Assembly (NCBI GenBank): GCA_023627715.1
Contig: JAMAHW010000123.1
Span: 1 to 64,000, forward strand
DNA: 64,000 nt
Origin: Periconia sp. R9002
Taxonomy: Eukaryota; Ascomycota; Dothideomycetes; Pleosporales; Periconiaceae
Direction: 5' to 3'
Shown: positions 44,761-56,986 of the stretch, piece by piece
How positions within the stretch are numbered: position 1 is the stretch's first letter
Layout of the letters: each line of letters begins with the position of its first letter
Program-made: the position numbers and the translations under genes
Notes under the pieces: model-generated
Told to the model about the DNA's origin: nothing
Databases searched by the model: none
The model's input: only the letters and a program-made list of their open reading frames with translations

Positions 44761-47016
44761 TCACCTTACAATCGTCTCCTCAAACTCAAAATCCACGCCA
44801 TGAAAACTCTCCTGAAAAGCCCTCCAATCCCCACACTCTCTCCTCATATCGTCCAGCCTCCCAATCGTCCCCACAATCTCCTCCTCCCGCTCTGCAAACT
44901 GCACCGCGAAGCCCTGGCTCACGTGGAATGGGATATGGCAGTGCATGAGCCACACGCCAGGGTTATCGCTCTCGAACGCCAACACGACGTATCCGTTGGA
45001 TGGCAGTGTGGTACTGTCGCGGCGCGGTGGGTTGGAGAAGGTCAGGGAGGATATGTCGCCCGTCCAGGTCGCGTTCGTGGAGGATCCGAGGATGAAAAAG
45101 TCATGTCCGTGCAGGTGAATTGGGTGTGGGATGTGAGAGGCTGGGTGGTTGTGGGATTGTTGGATTACCCAGTATTGCCACTGTTCACAAAAATTTAGTG
45201 CAAGTCCGTTCGATGGATCTCAAGGGTGGGTTCCATCTTTGCTCATTCTCTCGTCGCTCGTGATCAGACCGATTAGTGCAACCCACCGAGAAACACAGGA
45301 GAATTTATTAGGAACCAAAGCAAACACCCTACACAAAGGAGCAAGAAAGAAACAACGACAACGTACCCCGTGGTCATCCCCAATCCTATACACATTTTCT
45401 CGCCGGGGAAACTCCCTCACCCCATCCGCAATCCTCACCAGCGTCGGCCACTTAGGATCATCCTTCATCGAACTTCCATCAATCAACCAACGCATCACCC
45501 CATCCGCCGACGCACTCGTCGAATTAAACCCAACCTCCATCGTGCCGGGCACATTCCGCGGGACCTCTGTTCTCTGCACTGGCACAATGCGTTGTTCGTC
45601 CCAACAGCCTTTCATCAGCGGTGCGGAGGGCACCGAGGTCGGCTCGTCGTAGTAGGAAGAGGCTAGGAGGGACGGGGATACCAAGGACTCTGGCGTTGTG
45701 TAGCGGAAGATGCCACGGGCTGAGTTTGCGCCGAGGTTGGGCGCGTCGCACCACCCGCCTGTGCCGACGCGGAACCAGTACGAGCTGTTGGCGTTTTGGT
45801 TGGCGGTGATAAGGACGTCGTATCTTTGGCCTGGGTTGGGTCAGTGGAGGTTTGCGGGTTGGTAATCGATGCTGGTGAAGAGGGAGAAGGGAGAAGGGAC
45901 AGGAAGAAAACAAAATCATCACAAACTCACCAATCCCAATCGACAGCTCGTTGGTCTCGAACGGCTCGATGGGGACAAAGTCGGCCGCGATGACGGTGAA
46001 GGTGTGGCTGTCGAGCGAGGCGTGGATCCAGTTGTTGATGCCCGTGTTCAGGAGCCGCAGGCGGTGCGTTTTGCCTGGCGTGAGCAGCGTCACGGGTCGC
46101 TTGCCCCCGTACGCAGACGTCATGGTGCCGTTTATGAGGATATTGTCGGATGTGGGTGGGCCGCGCGAGGTGCGGGCTGCGGCGTTGACTTCGGCTCTGG
46201 AAGGGGAGGGCACGGGGTGTCAGTCTTCTTCCCTTCCCCATGTGGTTTGAATGACAAAGAAGGAGAGAACTTACACTGGCGTATGAAACCAATCCGTCAT
46301 CGGGAACACACCCAAATCAACATCGTAATTCCTCGTCGCGGGTCCGTGGATAAGAATACTTCCCAAAACACCATCGCCATACTGTACCGAGTAGTGGCTA
46401 TGGTACCACGACGAGCCGTACTGAGTAGCTTTGAAAGTGTAGACTTTGGAGGCCCCTGGCGGGATTGGACACTCGGTGACGCTGCCCGTGCCGTCCATTT
46501 CGTTGCTGTGCAGTTGACGGGCGCCATGCCAGTGGATACCCGTGCCGTTGCTGGCTAACCTGTTGATGACGGTGACCTGGATGATGTCGCCCCAGTTCGC
46601 CTCGATGGTCGGGCCCGGGTACTGCCCGTTGATGACTTGCATGGGCCGTGCGAAGCCATCTGGAGCTAGAGTCGTGTTGGAAATTTCGAAGGTGTACTAC
46701 ATCGTCATCGGTATCATATCAGTATACTAAAGTTCGTTTAACGAGAGATTGGATAGTTGCGCACCTGGCGGTAAACACCTGTATCCGGCCATTCTAGATC
46801 CGTGTCCGTCCAGATACCGTAATTTCCGGTCCAGCAACTTCTCGTGTACGGTCCATGCTCACAGCTCTCTGATCGAGGTCCGATGTTTTCGACATAGTGC
46901 TTCGCTAGCTTTCGTGGTACCTTAAGGACATTGGCATTCGAGTCGAGATGGGTCGCAAAAGCAGATAGGCATAGCAGCGAGCCAGTTATGGCAAGATATT
47001 GAATGGCACTCCTCAT
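44761..47016 (-). CDS. Secreted laccase (multicopper oxidase)
   Basis: Five exons (47016-46765, 46696-46275, 46196-45931, 45830-45367, 45180-44761) give 607 residues. Residues 1-21 are a signal peptide. The four copper-binding segments are present: HWHG (139-142), WYHSH (181-185), HPIHLHGHDF (487-496) and HCHIPFH (548-554). Cys549 would bind the type 1 copper; the axial position ten residues later is Phe559. Most ascomycete laccases have Leu there, and Phe is linked to higher redox potential. The protein ends FEETIVR, without the DSGL-type tail of many ascomycete laccases. Laccases oxidise phenols while reducing oxygen to water, outside the cell, in lignin attack, pigment formation or detoxification. 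All splices restore known family motifs. Confidence 0.95.
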
Positions 47017-49792
47017 GGGGTGAACGGACGATCAATGCTTCACTTCTTAGTAAAATAAAACCTAAGAAGCGCAAGGATCAAAATGAGCGCGAGTAGTCCG
47101 ATGGCAATCTATTCCCGGGGCAAATTGGCGATGAGATTCCAAATAGAAGAGCATCTCTCTCGAAAGGTTGTATTCATGGCTATATAGGGTGTGGTAGCTG
47201 CCTCAACAACAGCCACCTTCTTTTTTTCCCTTTGTAAAAGATGGTTCTGATCCAGTGGTAGCAGGGAGCAGCATTCATGTCATGAACAGGTTAGCATATG
47301 CACCGACAAGACGACTTCCAGGAACTGATCGAAAGTCGATGAATTGTTGGAACCTTGGGTGAGAGCCGCAAAATCCGGTTTTAGGGACACTTCGCTGCCC
47401 GGAGGGAGGCAACAGTTCAACTCGCTGCCCACCGGAAACATCGCTGTAAGTCTCTGTAATCCATGTCGAATCCGTGCTGGTCTGATGGCATCATTCGCTG
47501 AAAGACGCAGCAATTGCATATCAGTGCCGTTCCCACTGTCCTGGTCAAGTAATCTCCTCTCCTTACATCACCTACTTTTGCGGCTTCATGCAGTTACCCG
47601 GCGCATCTTGAAGTAGAGTTTGATGTATCGGAAATCGACATCTCGATTCGATAACAGTCCAGCGGATGTTTTCGCTCTGATCTACACGTATTCCATGCGT
47701 CAAAACGTAGCCCTCAATCATCAGGTGGAAATATTTGATGGTATCTATCCTAAATTATTGATCAGACAATAATTGAGATGTGAAGCTCGCTGCATCCCTC
47801 CAGGAGCAATGCGAACTGCAAAGAAGGTTGGTTAGCTTCTTACGCTAATCCTTAATGAGTATGACCCAGGGTCCGTTCATAACCTTAAACGCAGTACTGT
47901 GGCTATCATGGGGACCCGATCTTCAACCCATGTACTCAGTATGTCAAAGGAAGGTCCATGATCTCTGAAGCCTATCGACATGCATTATTCACTACATCTA
48001 CTGTACTCCGTGATGTTTCTCAACGGCACGGTTATCTTCATCACCATACGGAACAATTGACAAAGACTAGGCTATATCGACGTATTGCACTGAAAACCCT
48101 CCATTGCACAAGACTAAGCGGCTCCTGTATACAGAGCAAACTTTAGCTTTCTTCTTGTTGAGAACAGGCCGCATGACCTGTTAACCACTCTGCAAAAGAT
48201 TCAAAAATAGCGGCAGAGGTGTCATAGCGTTGCGCTTGAAAAGAGGTTCCGAAAGCATAATCACAAAGATTCCCATCTATTATGACAGATGGAAGGGATC
48301 CTGAGGTCATATTTCCACACAAGCGCCACACCACTTACATGCGTTATGCTGCACTAATGCCGAAGCCGCTTGTCAGCATGATGCACACGCGCTGCGCATG
48401 CAACAACTATGCCATGTCTCCCTGAGCGGATGTCATGTCACCCACCTGCAGCGTCGCCTGTATCTCTGCCGATCCTGGAGCCGCAAAGCTACAAAATCGA
48501 TCATGATTTATGATGGAGTATCCCGGAGTGCCCTCACGGCTTTTTCTTGCTATCATTGAGTAGGGCATTCGCTTATCGAGAGACGCTCGAACTCTGATAA
48601 AGCAAGCTTTCTCTTCAACAACTCACGAACGGCCATTCCGGTCAGCAAGAGTTCCTCAACAACTGGGCTACTTCAAGGAGAACAATGATCAGCGCATTCG
48701 ACACAGCATATCTTTCTCGAGAATGTGGTACACAGATTTTGTATGTGGTCACCTGCCATCGGAAAATATATACCCGTCCACGTATGGGTAGAGGAATACG
48801 CCACGTGCCGTATAGGTGAGCCAAGTCAAATCTTGGTAATTGGGTACACCCCGCTATCAGAATTCCACGTGAGGTAAGTATAGATCAGTCGTACATGCTG
48901 TGATTAGGTGAAGCAGATCGTTGACTGCTGAAGTCAAGTCCTGTGATTGCATCATCGGCCGAGAGGGGCGTCCGAATACAAGTTTCACCTGGTGTTTTGC
49001 CATGAATTCTCTGTTCCTACCTACATAGCAGCCTTTTTGACATGTTCATATCATTGATTCTAGAGATGAAATGAAAACGAGCTGAGAATATTGGCATTGA
49101 CAAAGCCCACTTCAAAGCATGATCAGTACCGAATGGCGCAATCTTATGTCTAGTAAATAGCCTTAACGTCGTAACCAGTTCTGCCCGTGACACAATTTTT
49201 ATTTAGTGAAAGTGAGACTGGCTCTCGAAACAGCCGCAGACTTGACAGCCAACCGCAAGATCAAAACAACAACAGCCGTTACAGAAAACCGACTTTCCCA
49301 AATACACACAATCCAATCGCGCAAAGAACAAACACCACAAAGGCACCACCTTAAAATCCACACCAAACCCTGACCCCAACCCCTACCCTAAAAAAATATC
49401 CCCGTAGCAATCTGCACCACAGAAACAAAACAAGACTCGGTGACACATCACCAAAATAGAACCTCGGCGTACAAGAACCTCGGCTCCCTCCCTTCCCTTC
49501 CCCACCACCACCATTCCAACTACCAGGAATCACACACGTACAGCGGCATCGTTCCCTTTCAATTCAGGCGCGAAACGGAGAGATATCCAACATAGCTAGA
49601 CAGCTAAACGATATTCCTCTCCTCAAGCCATAAAATAAAACCCCTCCTCACTTCAACATGGCGATGCATACCTTTCTACCACGGGTTCTTCAACTTCCCT
49701 TCTGATTCCTCCTTCTCCAACGTCAACAACAATCCATCCTATCTTTTTTTTCTGGATGAAGGAAGGAAGGAAGGTCAATCTTACTCACTCAC
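47017..49792. other. Long intergenic region (2.8 kb)
   Basis: No gene supported. A TATATA sequence at 47181-47186 could be the laccase TATA box (minus). The rest is of mixed composition with scattered short frames. A (GAAG)n stretch is at about 49757-49774. Confidence 0.4.
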
Positions 49793-50085
49793 TCAATGTC
49801 CATCATCCCCCTCATCTCCTCGCGAATCTTCTCCGTCTCAGCCTCCGCCGATGAATGGATTGAATTAGCAAACTGGAACAGTATACGCGGCAGCACCGCG
49901 ATATCGAGACCTACGAAGGATTCGATGACGCTAAGTGAGGATGTACGTTGGTGGATCTCCGTAGGTTTTGAAGGTTTGCTACTGACGGGATGAGTAGTGT
50001 CCGAGTTCGCGAGGATGTGGACGAGGGGAAGGGTCGTGGGCGGCGCTGCGTGTTGGAAGGACGAGGTGTTTGTATAGTGGGGGTG
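49793..50085 (-). CDS. Possible C-terminal exon of an unrecognised gene
   Basis: On the minus strand a frame without ATG ends at a stop at 49793-49795 and reads LSVIESFVGLDIAVLPRI, then LFQFANSIHSSAEAETEKIREEMRGMMDIE. Codon choice and the amphipathic, charged ending look like real coding sequence. The frame stays open upstream to about 50200 through Pro-rich low-complexity sequence, so the true 5' boundary is probably a splice acceptor that I could not place. I do not recognise the family. The coordinates mark the most coding-like part only. Confidence 0.35.
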
Positions 50086-51639
50086 CGTAGATTTTTTTTT
50101 TCGGGGGCGGGGGGTGGTGGTGGGTGGATTTATGGTAAAGGGGTGTTTGTACGTGGATGTTGGATGGAAGATGCCATGCTTGTATCAAAAACGCAAACCA
50201 CAATCCTTTCGATGGAGTTATATCGAATTGTTAGCATCAATAAGAAATGTCCTTTCTCTAAGTTTTCTCCAAGCCTATCAATGCGAACAATAAATACCAC
50301 TTGCCAATTCCAAATCCTAAACCCTAGAACACTTCATCGCATCATTTCAATCAAGTACACCAGAAAACACTCGAGGATCCCGTTGTTGAGTCCTTAGCCG
50401 TGTACCTCGTAGCACAGACAACACGAAACGGGTCGATTTTAGCCTAGAGCTCAAGTGCTAGCTATATTGCCTCGCATACATACATACCACGGCTATCCCG
50501 CCTCCTGAATCCAACCCGCGGTTAAAAAAAAAGCTTCGTGTAACGAGTTACACGAGTCTGTGATACTCTCAACAAGGCTAGAATTGAAGAGGCGGCGTCG
50601 TACTGTATTGAGGTTTTAGATAGGTGGACAAGCTCTCTTCTATTCACATATAGCGTATCCGTCCACGTAGGCCTGGAGGCAGCGATTCGTACAATATAAG
50701 TTCGCTAGTAGTTCCCGTGCGTTTGGTGTGCATGTTGTTTTCGGGTGATGTGTGGATTAATGGATGGTCTGTGTAATTCAGCCAGCTATTCGACGGTCGT
50801 GGATGTACACTTCGTGAAGCGACGGGTGAGATGTCTCAATGATGTGTTTGTATTCGGATTATTAGTCCGAGTGAAGCTTTCATGACTAGAGAATATGATA
50901 TAGTTATTCGTGTCTTGCTCTACGTTGGTATTGATGCTTCCAGAGATTGATGGATCGTTGACAGCGAGCGTCGAGAGAGTGCCAGCCATGCGATTGTCCC
51001 TTCGAAGCTTTTTTGAATGTGTGCGCTAAGCTATTGTCTAGGGCGGGTATGGATCTAAACTTGGGAAAGCGTTGGGTGTCTTTCCTATGCGTGTGCGAGG
51101 TCAGTATAGTACAGGGCATTGGCCACTTTTAAGATTAATACTACTTGTCATTGTAACACGTGGATTGGCTCGCGCCGGATATGGTATTTGCACTGTATAT
51201 GTAGGAATTGGGATAGATATGGAGTAAATCAAGAATTTAAACTTGTAGGAATATAGGAGGTAGAACGTGTTTAAAGCTGCGTCACATGTCCTTATCATCG
51301 GGATTGTTTTGGGTGTTTTTGCGTTATTGGATAGTTCTTGAGCATATTGTGCGGGAATACAAACTTGGAGAACTTCACATATTTTAGGATATTTTGAAAT
51401 TGATTGACACAATAGAGATAATTAGGCAATACAAATAAAGCTAGTTACAATAAACTCAGAAGTCTCGATGTAGGCTTCCGTCAAAGTGAACAGGCTGCAT
51501 ACTAGTACAGTAAGCACCACCAGGCTACTATGCCATAGTACTCGGTGCCGATAAAAGTGTTCGTATCATCGCAAGGATTTCTCTCACCACCCTCGCCATC
51601 GATACAGGTAGTGCACGGGGCCAGTAAAATACTGATTAT
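50086..51639. other. Intergenic
   Basis: About 1.5 kb with no supported gene; AT-rich from 51100. Short overlapping frames on the minus strand (50786-51119) lack motifs. Confidence 0.35.
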
Positions 51640-52128
51640 TTACTTTCCCACCCTCTCAACGCAAACCATCCTGTGTCCCTTCTTCCCAAAACACGCAACC
51701 CCCTCCCCATCTGTCTTCACATTCCCCGTATACACATGCCCCTCGCAATCACTCCTCTTGCACACCCACCGACTAATCTTCCCTCCTTTCTCCAACACAT
51801 AACATCCCTGCTCACACACCTTACTATTGTTCCCCGTGCCAAGCACGTGGTCACACCGCATGTCGAGATTGAATTCGCAAGATTTGATCTTTACCGTCGT
51901 CGTCTTCATATCAGAGAGATGCTTGGCCTCGAAGCAGTCGTAGTTTGGTTTATCTTCTGGCGGACGGATGATGTGGATGGATGAGACGTTGAGGGGTTTC
52001 CGCGTGAAGATGGACGGAATGTAACTTGGTGGTGGTCGAGGAGGGGTGTAGACGGTGAGCGTGTAGAGTGTGTCTTTTGATTCGTACTCCCCTAGTGGGT
52101 CCCAGTAGGGACCCGGATTCGCCGTCAT
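51640..52128 (-). CDS. Uncharacterised Cys-rich protein
   Basis: From the first ATG at 52128 the frame gives 162 residues. The frame stays open upstream to about 52340 without another ATG, so a longer N terminus joined by an intron is possible. The C-terminal 100 residues carry nine cysteines (YDCFEAKH, SCEFNLDMRCDHVLG, VCEQGCYV, WVCKRSDCEGH, GVACFG, MVCVE), which suggests several disulphides and a secreted role. No signal peptide is visible in this model, which favours a missing first exon. I do not recognise the family. Confidence 0.5.
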   Translation of the reverse strand: MTANPGPYWDPLGEYESKDTLYTLTVYTPPRPPPSYIPSIFTRKPLNVSSIHIIRPPEDKPNYDCFEAKHLSDMKTTTVKIKSCEFNLDMRCDHVLGTGNNSKVCEQGCYVLEKGGKISRWVCKRSDCEGHVYTGNVKTDGEGVACFGKKGHRMVCVERVGK

Positions 52129-52341
52129 ATTGGTGGTCGTTTGTATTGCGGCGTGGTTGTTTTTGTTGTGGTTTGTGTCGTACTGAATGTATGGTGGTTT
52201 TGGTGGTGACTTTCTAGATGGAAAGCCGGCGACGTTCTTGGTTATAGAACTTTGAGAACAAAGATCTTGGGGTATCGGGTATGTGTCTTTGTTAGAGGTG
52301 ATTCGTGGTTGTGATGGTTTTTTCGGTGAAGGGTCGCGCAC

Positions 52342-53372
52342 AAAGAGTATGTGGACGGATCAGGTTAGCACCGTTTACACCAGTCTACAAAACGTGTATT
52401 CTAGGGTTAGCGCTATTTTTGCAAATGAAATTTGACGGTAATAGTGGGTTGTGAAGTGAAGCAGTGAAAGTCTGTACTCGCAAAAACAGACATCTTTCGA
52501 AACACTTGCATTTTCTAAGCGTGCGCCTTGCACCCTATCTAAGCCCTCTGTTGTTTCGAAGGGGAATCTCTGTACGAGACACGGTGCTGCTGTTTCTTCA
52601 GCTGAGAGCTCTGTCAGCCACGCAGAGTCAAGCCGATGTTTACGCCAGCAACGTATCTATTGTCTTGATTTCGTTAGTGAAGTCCGCTTTCTTTGTTAAG
52701 ACCAGTTTGTATACCTAATGTGGGTTAAAAGCGGAAGGGCGGAGCTGTTGCGAAGCATCCTTTCAGTGCACAGTTTGTTCCTGAAGTATTTGTATGAATT
52801 TGATATTGATCCTCACAGAGTATCGCTACCCTGGGTATCGACACAGGTGGAGGGGGGAGGTATTTGTATAAAATCAATTCATTGAAATGTGCTGCGGATA
52901 CGAAAATACGTTCTTTGATTGGTTTGTCGTATTTATTAGATATCGAAGCGCACTGCCCATGATGCAACTTCCGCCCTAATTGTAAGATTCCGCCCGTAAA
53001 ACACATCGTTGACTAGGGCCTCAGTATCTGCAAAACTTGGCCTTCCACGTTGGTACTTCCTCTAACTCAAAGACGTTAACCCAATACTGCACACATTCAA
53101 CCTTGTCTCTGTTGGCATGGGAAGCGAGTGTCAGGTTTCCTATTTCAATCTTCACAATTTCAAGTAGGGAACATGTCAAACACACCCAGATATCATTTTT
53201 AAAGCGAACGAATGGTAATGATAATCTAGATTTTACTGTCTATTGTGTTTGGGTATAATGGTAAAACAGGACCGAATCCTCCTCCCCCGCCAATCATCCC
53301 CTCATGCGTGTGTAGCGTGGCATCGCGCATTAATCTCAAGTTGCGAAACATGTATCAATGGTGAATGAGCGT
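52342..53372. other. Intergenic with dispersed element copy 3
   Basis: About 1 kb with no gene supported. It contains the short dispersed element annotated at 52786-52869. Confidence 0.4.
52786..52869 (+). mobile_element. Short dispersed element, copy 3, with 10-bp flanking direct repeats
   Basis: The 64-bp body (52796-52859) carries the core GCTACCCTGGGTATCGAC and ends in a G-rich tail. It is flanked by GTATTTGTAT at 52786-52795 and 52860-52869. The core matches copy 1 almost fully, and differences from copy 2 are nearly all transitions. Confidence 0.6.
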
Positions 53373-54227
53373 TTATAGGAAGAAAGCAGCGGCAGCACCG
53401 AAACCGGCCATCGCAGGAGCCAATGTGATCATGGGAGCAGCATTTCGGTTAGGAACTGGAGCATTGGTTCCAGAGCTGCTAGGGGAGCCGGTGTTTTGGG
53501 GGCCTGCAGATCCAGTTGAACCGCTTGAAGCGCCGGAGCCGGAGGTGGAGTTGGAGTTGGAGCTGGCGGTGGGAGTAGCGGAACCGGAAGCGGTGAGTTT
53601 CTCGGCAGCAGCAGTGACGACGACTTGGTAAGTTTCGGGCCTCACGGTGAAGGTAGATTTGTAGTAGCTCTCGGGGAGAGTAGAACCGGACAGGCAGACG
53701 CTTGGGGTTCTAATGTTGTAGTAGTAATTGTCGGTCGAGGTGTAGACTTGCGTGACGGTTTGTGGGGGGTTCGAGTAGGTGATACGGCGAGTGGTTGTGT
53801 AGACATCAGGAACCTGGCTGGAAGTGTAGTAGGCGCAGTAGCTCGAGTACATGTTTGGGCCGGTGGTGGCTGCAGCGCAGACAGCCTTCGTGCTTTCTGC
53901 AAGAGAGCATCCCATGCTGTAGGTCTTCTCATAACCGACGCGCGAGTTGGAGGTCGAGACATATTCAAAGGAGGTGCTTCCGTGGAAGGTGAATGTTTGC
54001 GTAGGACCCCTGTAAGCGCCCCTGGTGGCTGTTTCGACACTTTCCTGAAGAGCGATAATTGTCTTATCCCCATCCTTTGCTATGACCGAACCCTGGAAAG
54101 TGTCTACGAAGCCGCGCTCGCTGTAATCATATAGGTAGGAATCCGAGCCTCCGGGTAGCCAGACAGACGTAGTGAGTTGAGCAGCAGCGCCTGCGGCGAA
54201 GAGCAAGACTGATCCGAACGAAGGCAT
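53373..54227 (-). CDS. Secreted GPI-anchored cell-surface protein
   Basis: A single exon from ATG 54227 encodes 284 residues. Residues 1-17 are a signal peptide (MPSFGSVLLFAAGAAAQ). The ectodomain is rich in Tyr/Thr/Ser with six cysteines outside low-complexity regions. A Ser/Gly/Thr/Asn-rich linker (residues about 220-260) is followed by a hydrophobic C-terminal tail (ITLAPAMAGFGAAAAFFL), the layout of a GPI-anchor signal. It probably resides in the plasma membrane or cell wall. Proteins of this design are common in filamentous ascomycetes and mostly uncharacterised. Confidence 0.82.
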   Translation of the reverse strand: MPSFGSVLLFAAGAAAQLTTSVWLPGGSDSYLYDYSERGFVDTFQGSVIAKDGDKTIIALQESVETATRGAYRGPTQTFTFHGSTSFEYVSTSNSRVGYEKTYSMGCSLAESTKAVCAAATTGPNMYSSYCAYYTSSQVPDVYTTTRRITYSNPPQTVTQVYTSTDNYYYNIRTPSVCLSGSTLPESYYKSTFTVRPETYQVVVTAAAEKLTASGSATPTASSNSNSTSGSGASSGSTGSAGPQNTGSPSSSGTNAPVPNRNAAPMITLAPAMAGFGAAAAFFL

Positions 54228-55887
54228 ATTGAAGTTTAGATAGAGAGTATCAGACAAAAGTCTTGAGAGATTAAGATATTAGTGTAGTATGAGTATAATG
54301 TGCCAGTGACCGCCAAAAAACGAGTGAAGCAGCGGATGTGAGGAGAGAGAAAAAACTCAGCAGGATGAGGGCATCGTTGACTACTTATCTAGGAAATCTC
54401 ACCTATTGCAAATATTGGTAGTAGGCTTAGCACGGTGCGTTAGGCACACCGAGCAAGGTGTAGACGGGCCTCGCTTGGCGTAGGATGCTATGCGAGTTTA
54501 ATTGCTCTAGCAAAGGCATCAATGATCCAATTGGTGAATATGACTAGGCAACAGTGGATGTCTACTGAGCGCTACCTGCCGTTGGCTAAGCCCCTGTTCA
54601 GGTCTCCTGAACCCGAGTAGGACGCAGGGGCTTCATCATCTCCTTGACGCCCCGGTGATCAATGAATTACGGCCTTGTCCGTGAAACTGTAAGGCTACCT
54701 GGGACTGTTAAGGACATAAATTGTAGAAGACCTGAAGATTGTTTTCCGTGCGACTGTGGCAAACATCATAGGTTTTTTGGCCCCCATAACAAGTACATTT
54801 TGGTGTTCCTTATCCAACCGAGGCAATGGTCTGGCAACTGGTCTATTTTGGTGCACACCTCGTATTCCGATGGGAAATGAGAGGGCTAGCGTTGGGGGTA
54901 ACCCATTTCATGAAGTTCGATGGCCTTACCCGCGCCTCCATAACTGCCGTTTAACCATTGTCGCATGGCTGATGGAGCTTCCTAGCAAAATGCTTGTAAA
55001 ATTTCGAGAGGTCGCGGACTTAAAAAAACTGCGGTGTCTAAAAGTGATATGCGCACGAGATTTGAGAAATAGAGGCGTGTACATGGAGGCGGAAACCACA
55101 TGTGGTATATTGAGGTCGCATCGCATCGCGACTCAGGTGGTGTAACTTAGGTGTTGTGACTTAGTAAGGTAGGACACCATTCCAACACGCCGGTGAACGG
55201 CTCGTGTGCCGCTATGCCGGTTCTCACATGATTTTGCGACACTAGCCATGTCATGCATTTTGAAGCTATCCATTTTTCTGTCTAGATCTAACCTTGTGGA
55301 TAAGCGATGAGTGTTTAAATTTAAGCCTATTGCACAGAAGAACTTATGTTCACGTGTTCTCCACTAACAGCGAAATTCGCATGTCACTGGTAGGTATTGA
55401 TAGGTAGATACTTGTATATTTATGTGTGCACGACCATCACCATCACTATATACAGTTTGCCAGTAAGAGCATGAGGGAAACAGTACTTGCATTATCCAGT
55501 GACCCTGTACAACTTCGATTTACAATAAGCAACCTCAGTATCAAGAGTATCCGCCGTGTAATATACACTCTCTGGCCCACAATCACGGCTAATCGCAAAA
55601 CATCAACACATTCCGGCTTTCGAGGCACACATCCCATCAATACATGTTTTCCTGGAAATTTAGAACATCAGTCAAATGTTTCCAATCGGTCCGCGTCGCT
55701 TCAGGTTATTCATCCCGGTGTCCTGGTTCCCTCGCAATACGCTCGTCCATGCTGTTTTCCATGCATTTTCATCCGCGAATCGATCTTTCTCTTGCGTCAA
55801 CCCCAAGTCTTATGTTTACCCTCACCAACTCTGCCCCCTCAAATAATCCAGGAACCACTCAAGTTGGTTAATTCATCCTGCATTCAT
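54228..55887. other. Intergenic with a nested hairpin
   Basis: About 1.7 kb without a supported gene. Positions 54588-54633 form two nested inverted repeats. The plus-strand frame at 55426-55989 is partly antisense to the small gene that follows and has no motif. Confidence 0.4.
54588..54633. repeat. Nested inverted repeats (hairpin)
   Basis: The outer arms AAGCCCCTG (54588-54596) and CAGGGGCTT (54625-54633) are perfect 9-bp complements. Directly inside the left arm is a second hairpin, TTCAGG-TCT-CCTGAA (54597-54611). Function unknown. Confidence 0.6.
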
Positions 55888-56121
55888 TTACTCCTCGTGC
55901 TTGACATTCAATTCCGGAACTCCAGGATCACCCTTTCTCCTTATATGCGGGAAGTTGTAGTCGTCGTCCTGGCCCTGTCGAGCCCATAGCGCTTCTTTCG
56001 ACCATCCCTGGAATGGCTTCTTCAATGCGGCTTTGATCGAGAAGTGCGTGGAAGTAGATGAGTTCTTTGACACAGCCGTGGAAGCTGATGATTTGCGCGA
56101 CGTGGATGATTTGTCGAACAT
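55888..56121 (-). CDS. Small 77-residue protein of unknown function
   Basis: An ATG-initiated single-exon frame. The first 30 residues are Ser/Thr/Lys-rich; the rest, IKAALKKPFQGWSKEALWARQG followed by DDDYNFPHIRRKGDPGVPELNVKHEE, looks like conserved coding sequence with tryptophans and charged residues. There is no signal peptide or membrane segment. A TATA-like ATAAAAG (56280-56274, minus) lies about 155 bases upstream, which supports a real gene. I do not recognise the family. Confidence 0.6.
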   Translation of the reverse strand: MFDKSSTSRKSSASTAVSKNSSTSTHFSIKAALKKPFQGWSKEALWARQGQDDDYNFPHIRRKGDPGVPELNVKHEE

Positions 56122-56273
56122 GGTGAACAGATGGATTGATGAAGTACAAATGTGTTGACGTAACGTCGCTTTAGCTAGTATTCAAAAGGAGTTACGTCAC
56201 GGTAGGAAGAAACTGGTATTTGATGTAGATAAGGCTCTATGTGGGCTGAGATGCTTTGGAGGGAGCGCGGCTG

Positions 56274-56280
56274 CTTTTAT
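56274..56280 (-). promoter_or_regulatory. TATA-like box of the small protein gene
   Basis: ATAAAAG on the minus strand, about 155 bases before the ATG at 56121. Confidence 0.4.
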
Positions 56281-56986
56281 GCACTTTCGCATTGGTATGT
56301 ATGAATACCGTATGACCACATCATATCAATCTGATTGGATATACACCACTGGGGACACGCTAACACTATAAACCATTTACTAACTTTGATGAAACACGGG
56401 GAAAAAATTTGGACGAAAGAAAAAATGTGCGAGCATGGCAGATTAGAGAATTTCGCAACACATCAGGAGATTATTGGTCGATGATGGCGTGTGGCGTCGG
56501 GTATCATTCGGTGATGGCGTGGAGATTCGGGAACAATCGGAGGAAGAAAACTTATTGCGGTGGTAATTGATTATTGAGTCATCATTCGCTAGGAGACGTT
56601 CTAAATGAAATGAAGGTCTGGGCATGATGAATTTTGTGCGTTACATTCATTGAGGGTCATGATAATTGTTCAGCGTTAGTGTTGGCGTTGGGAGGCAATT
56701 GACGTTGATAAGACGACGTTATGAAAGCTAGGAAAACAGCAGCACTTGAGATTCACTGTGCGTCACATTTGTGCCATCAATTTACACATTAGAGATTGCC
56801 CGTGAAGACCCTGGTTGGATTTTTTCCCCAACTTAGGCGACCCTTGATATTGTGTTCTCACTCCACCGTTGCCCCACCCACGCGTTTGCCAATCGTGGGT
56901 CGTAGTATGCCAGGATGGCATTGACCGATCTTGCGATTCGTAAAGCCAAAAAACCTCCCGTCACTGACCATGACCACAAGGAGTTT
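56281..56986. other. Intergenic
   Basis: About 0.7 kb, AT-rich, no supported gene. Confidence 0.35.

Noticed and set aside
54662..55145. Overlapping plus-strand frames of 72 and 129 codons
   Set aside because: No motif, no consistent frame between them, and composition unlike neighbouring genes.
55426..55989. A 187-codon plus-strand frame starting with a His-rich stretch
   Set aside because: It overlaps the 77-aa minus gene antisense, has no recognised motif and is rich in residues expected from simple-sequence translation.
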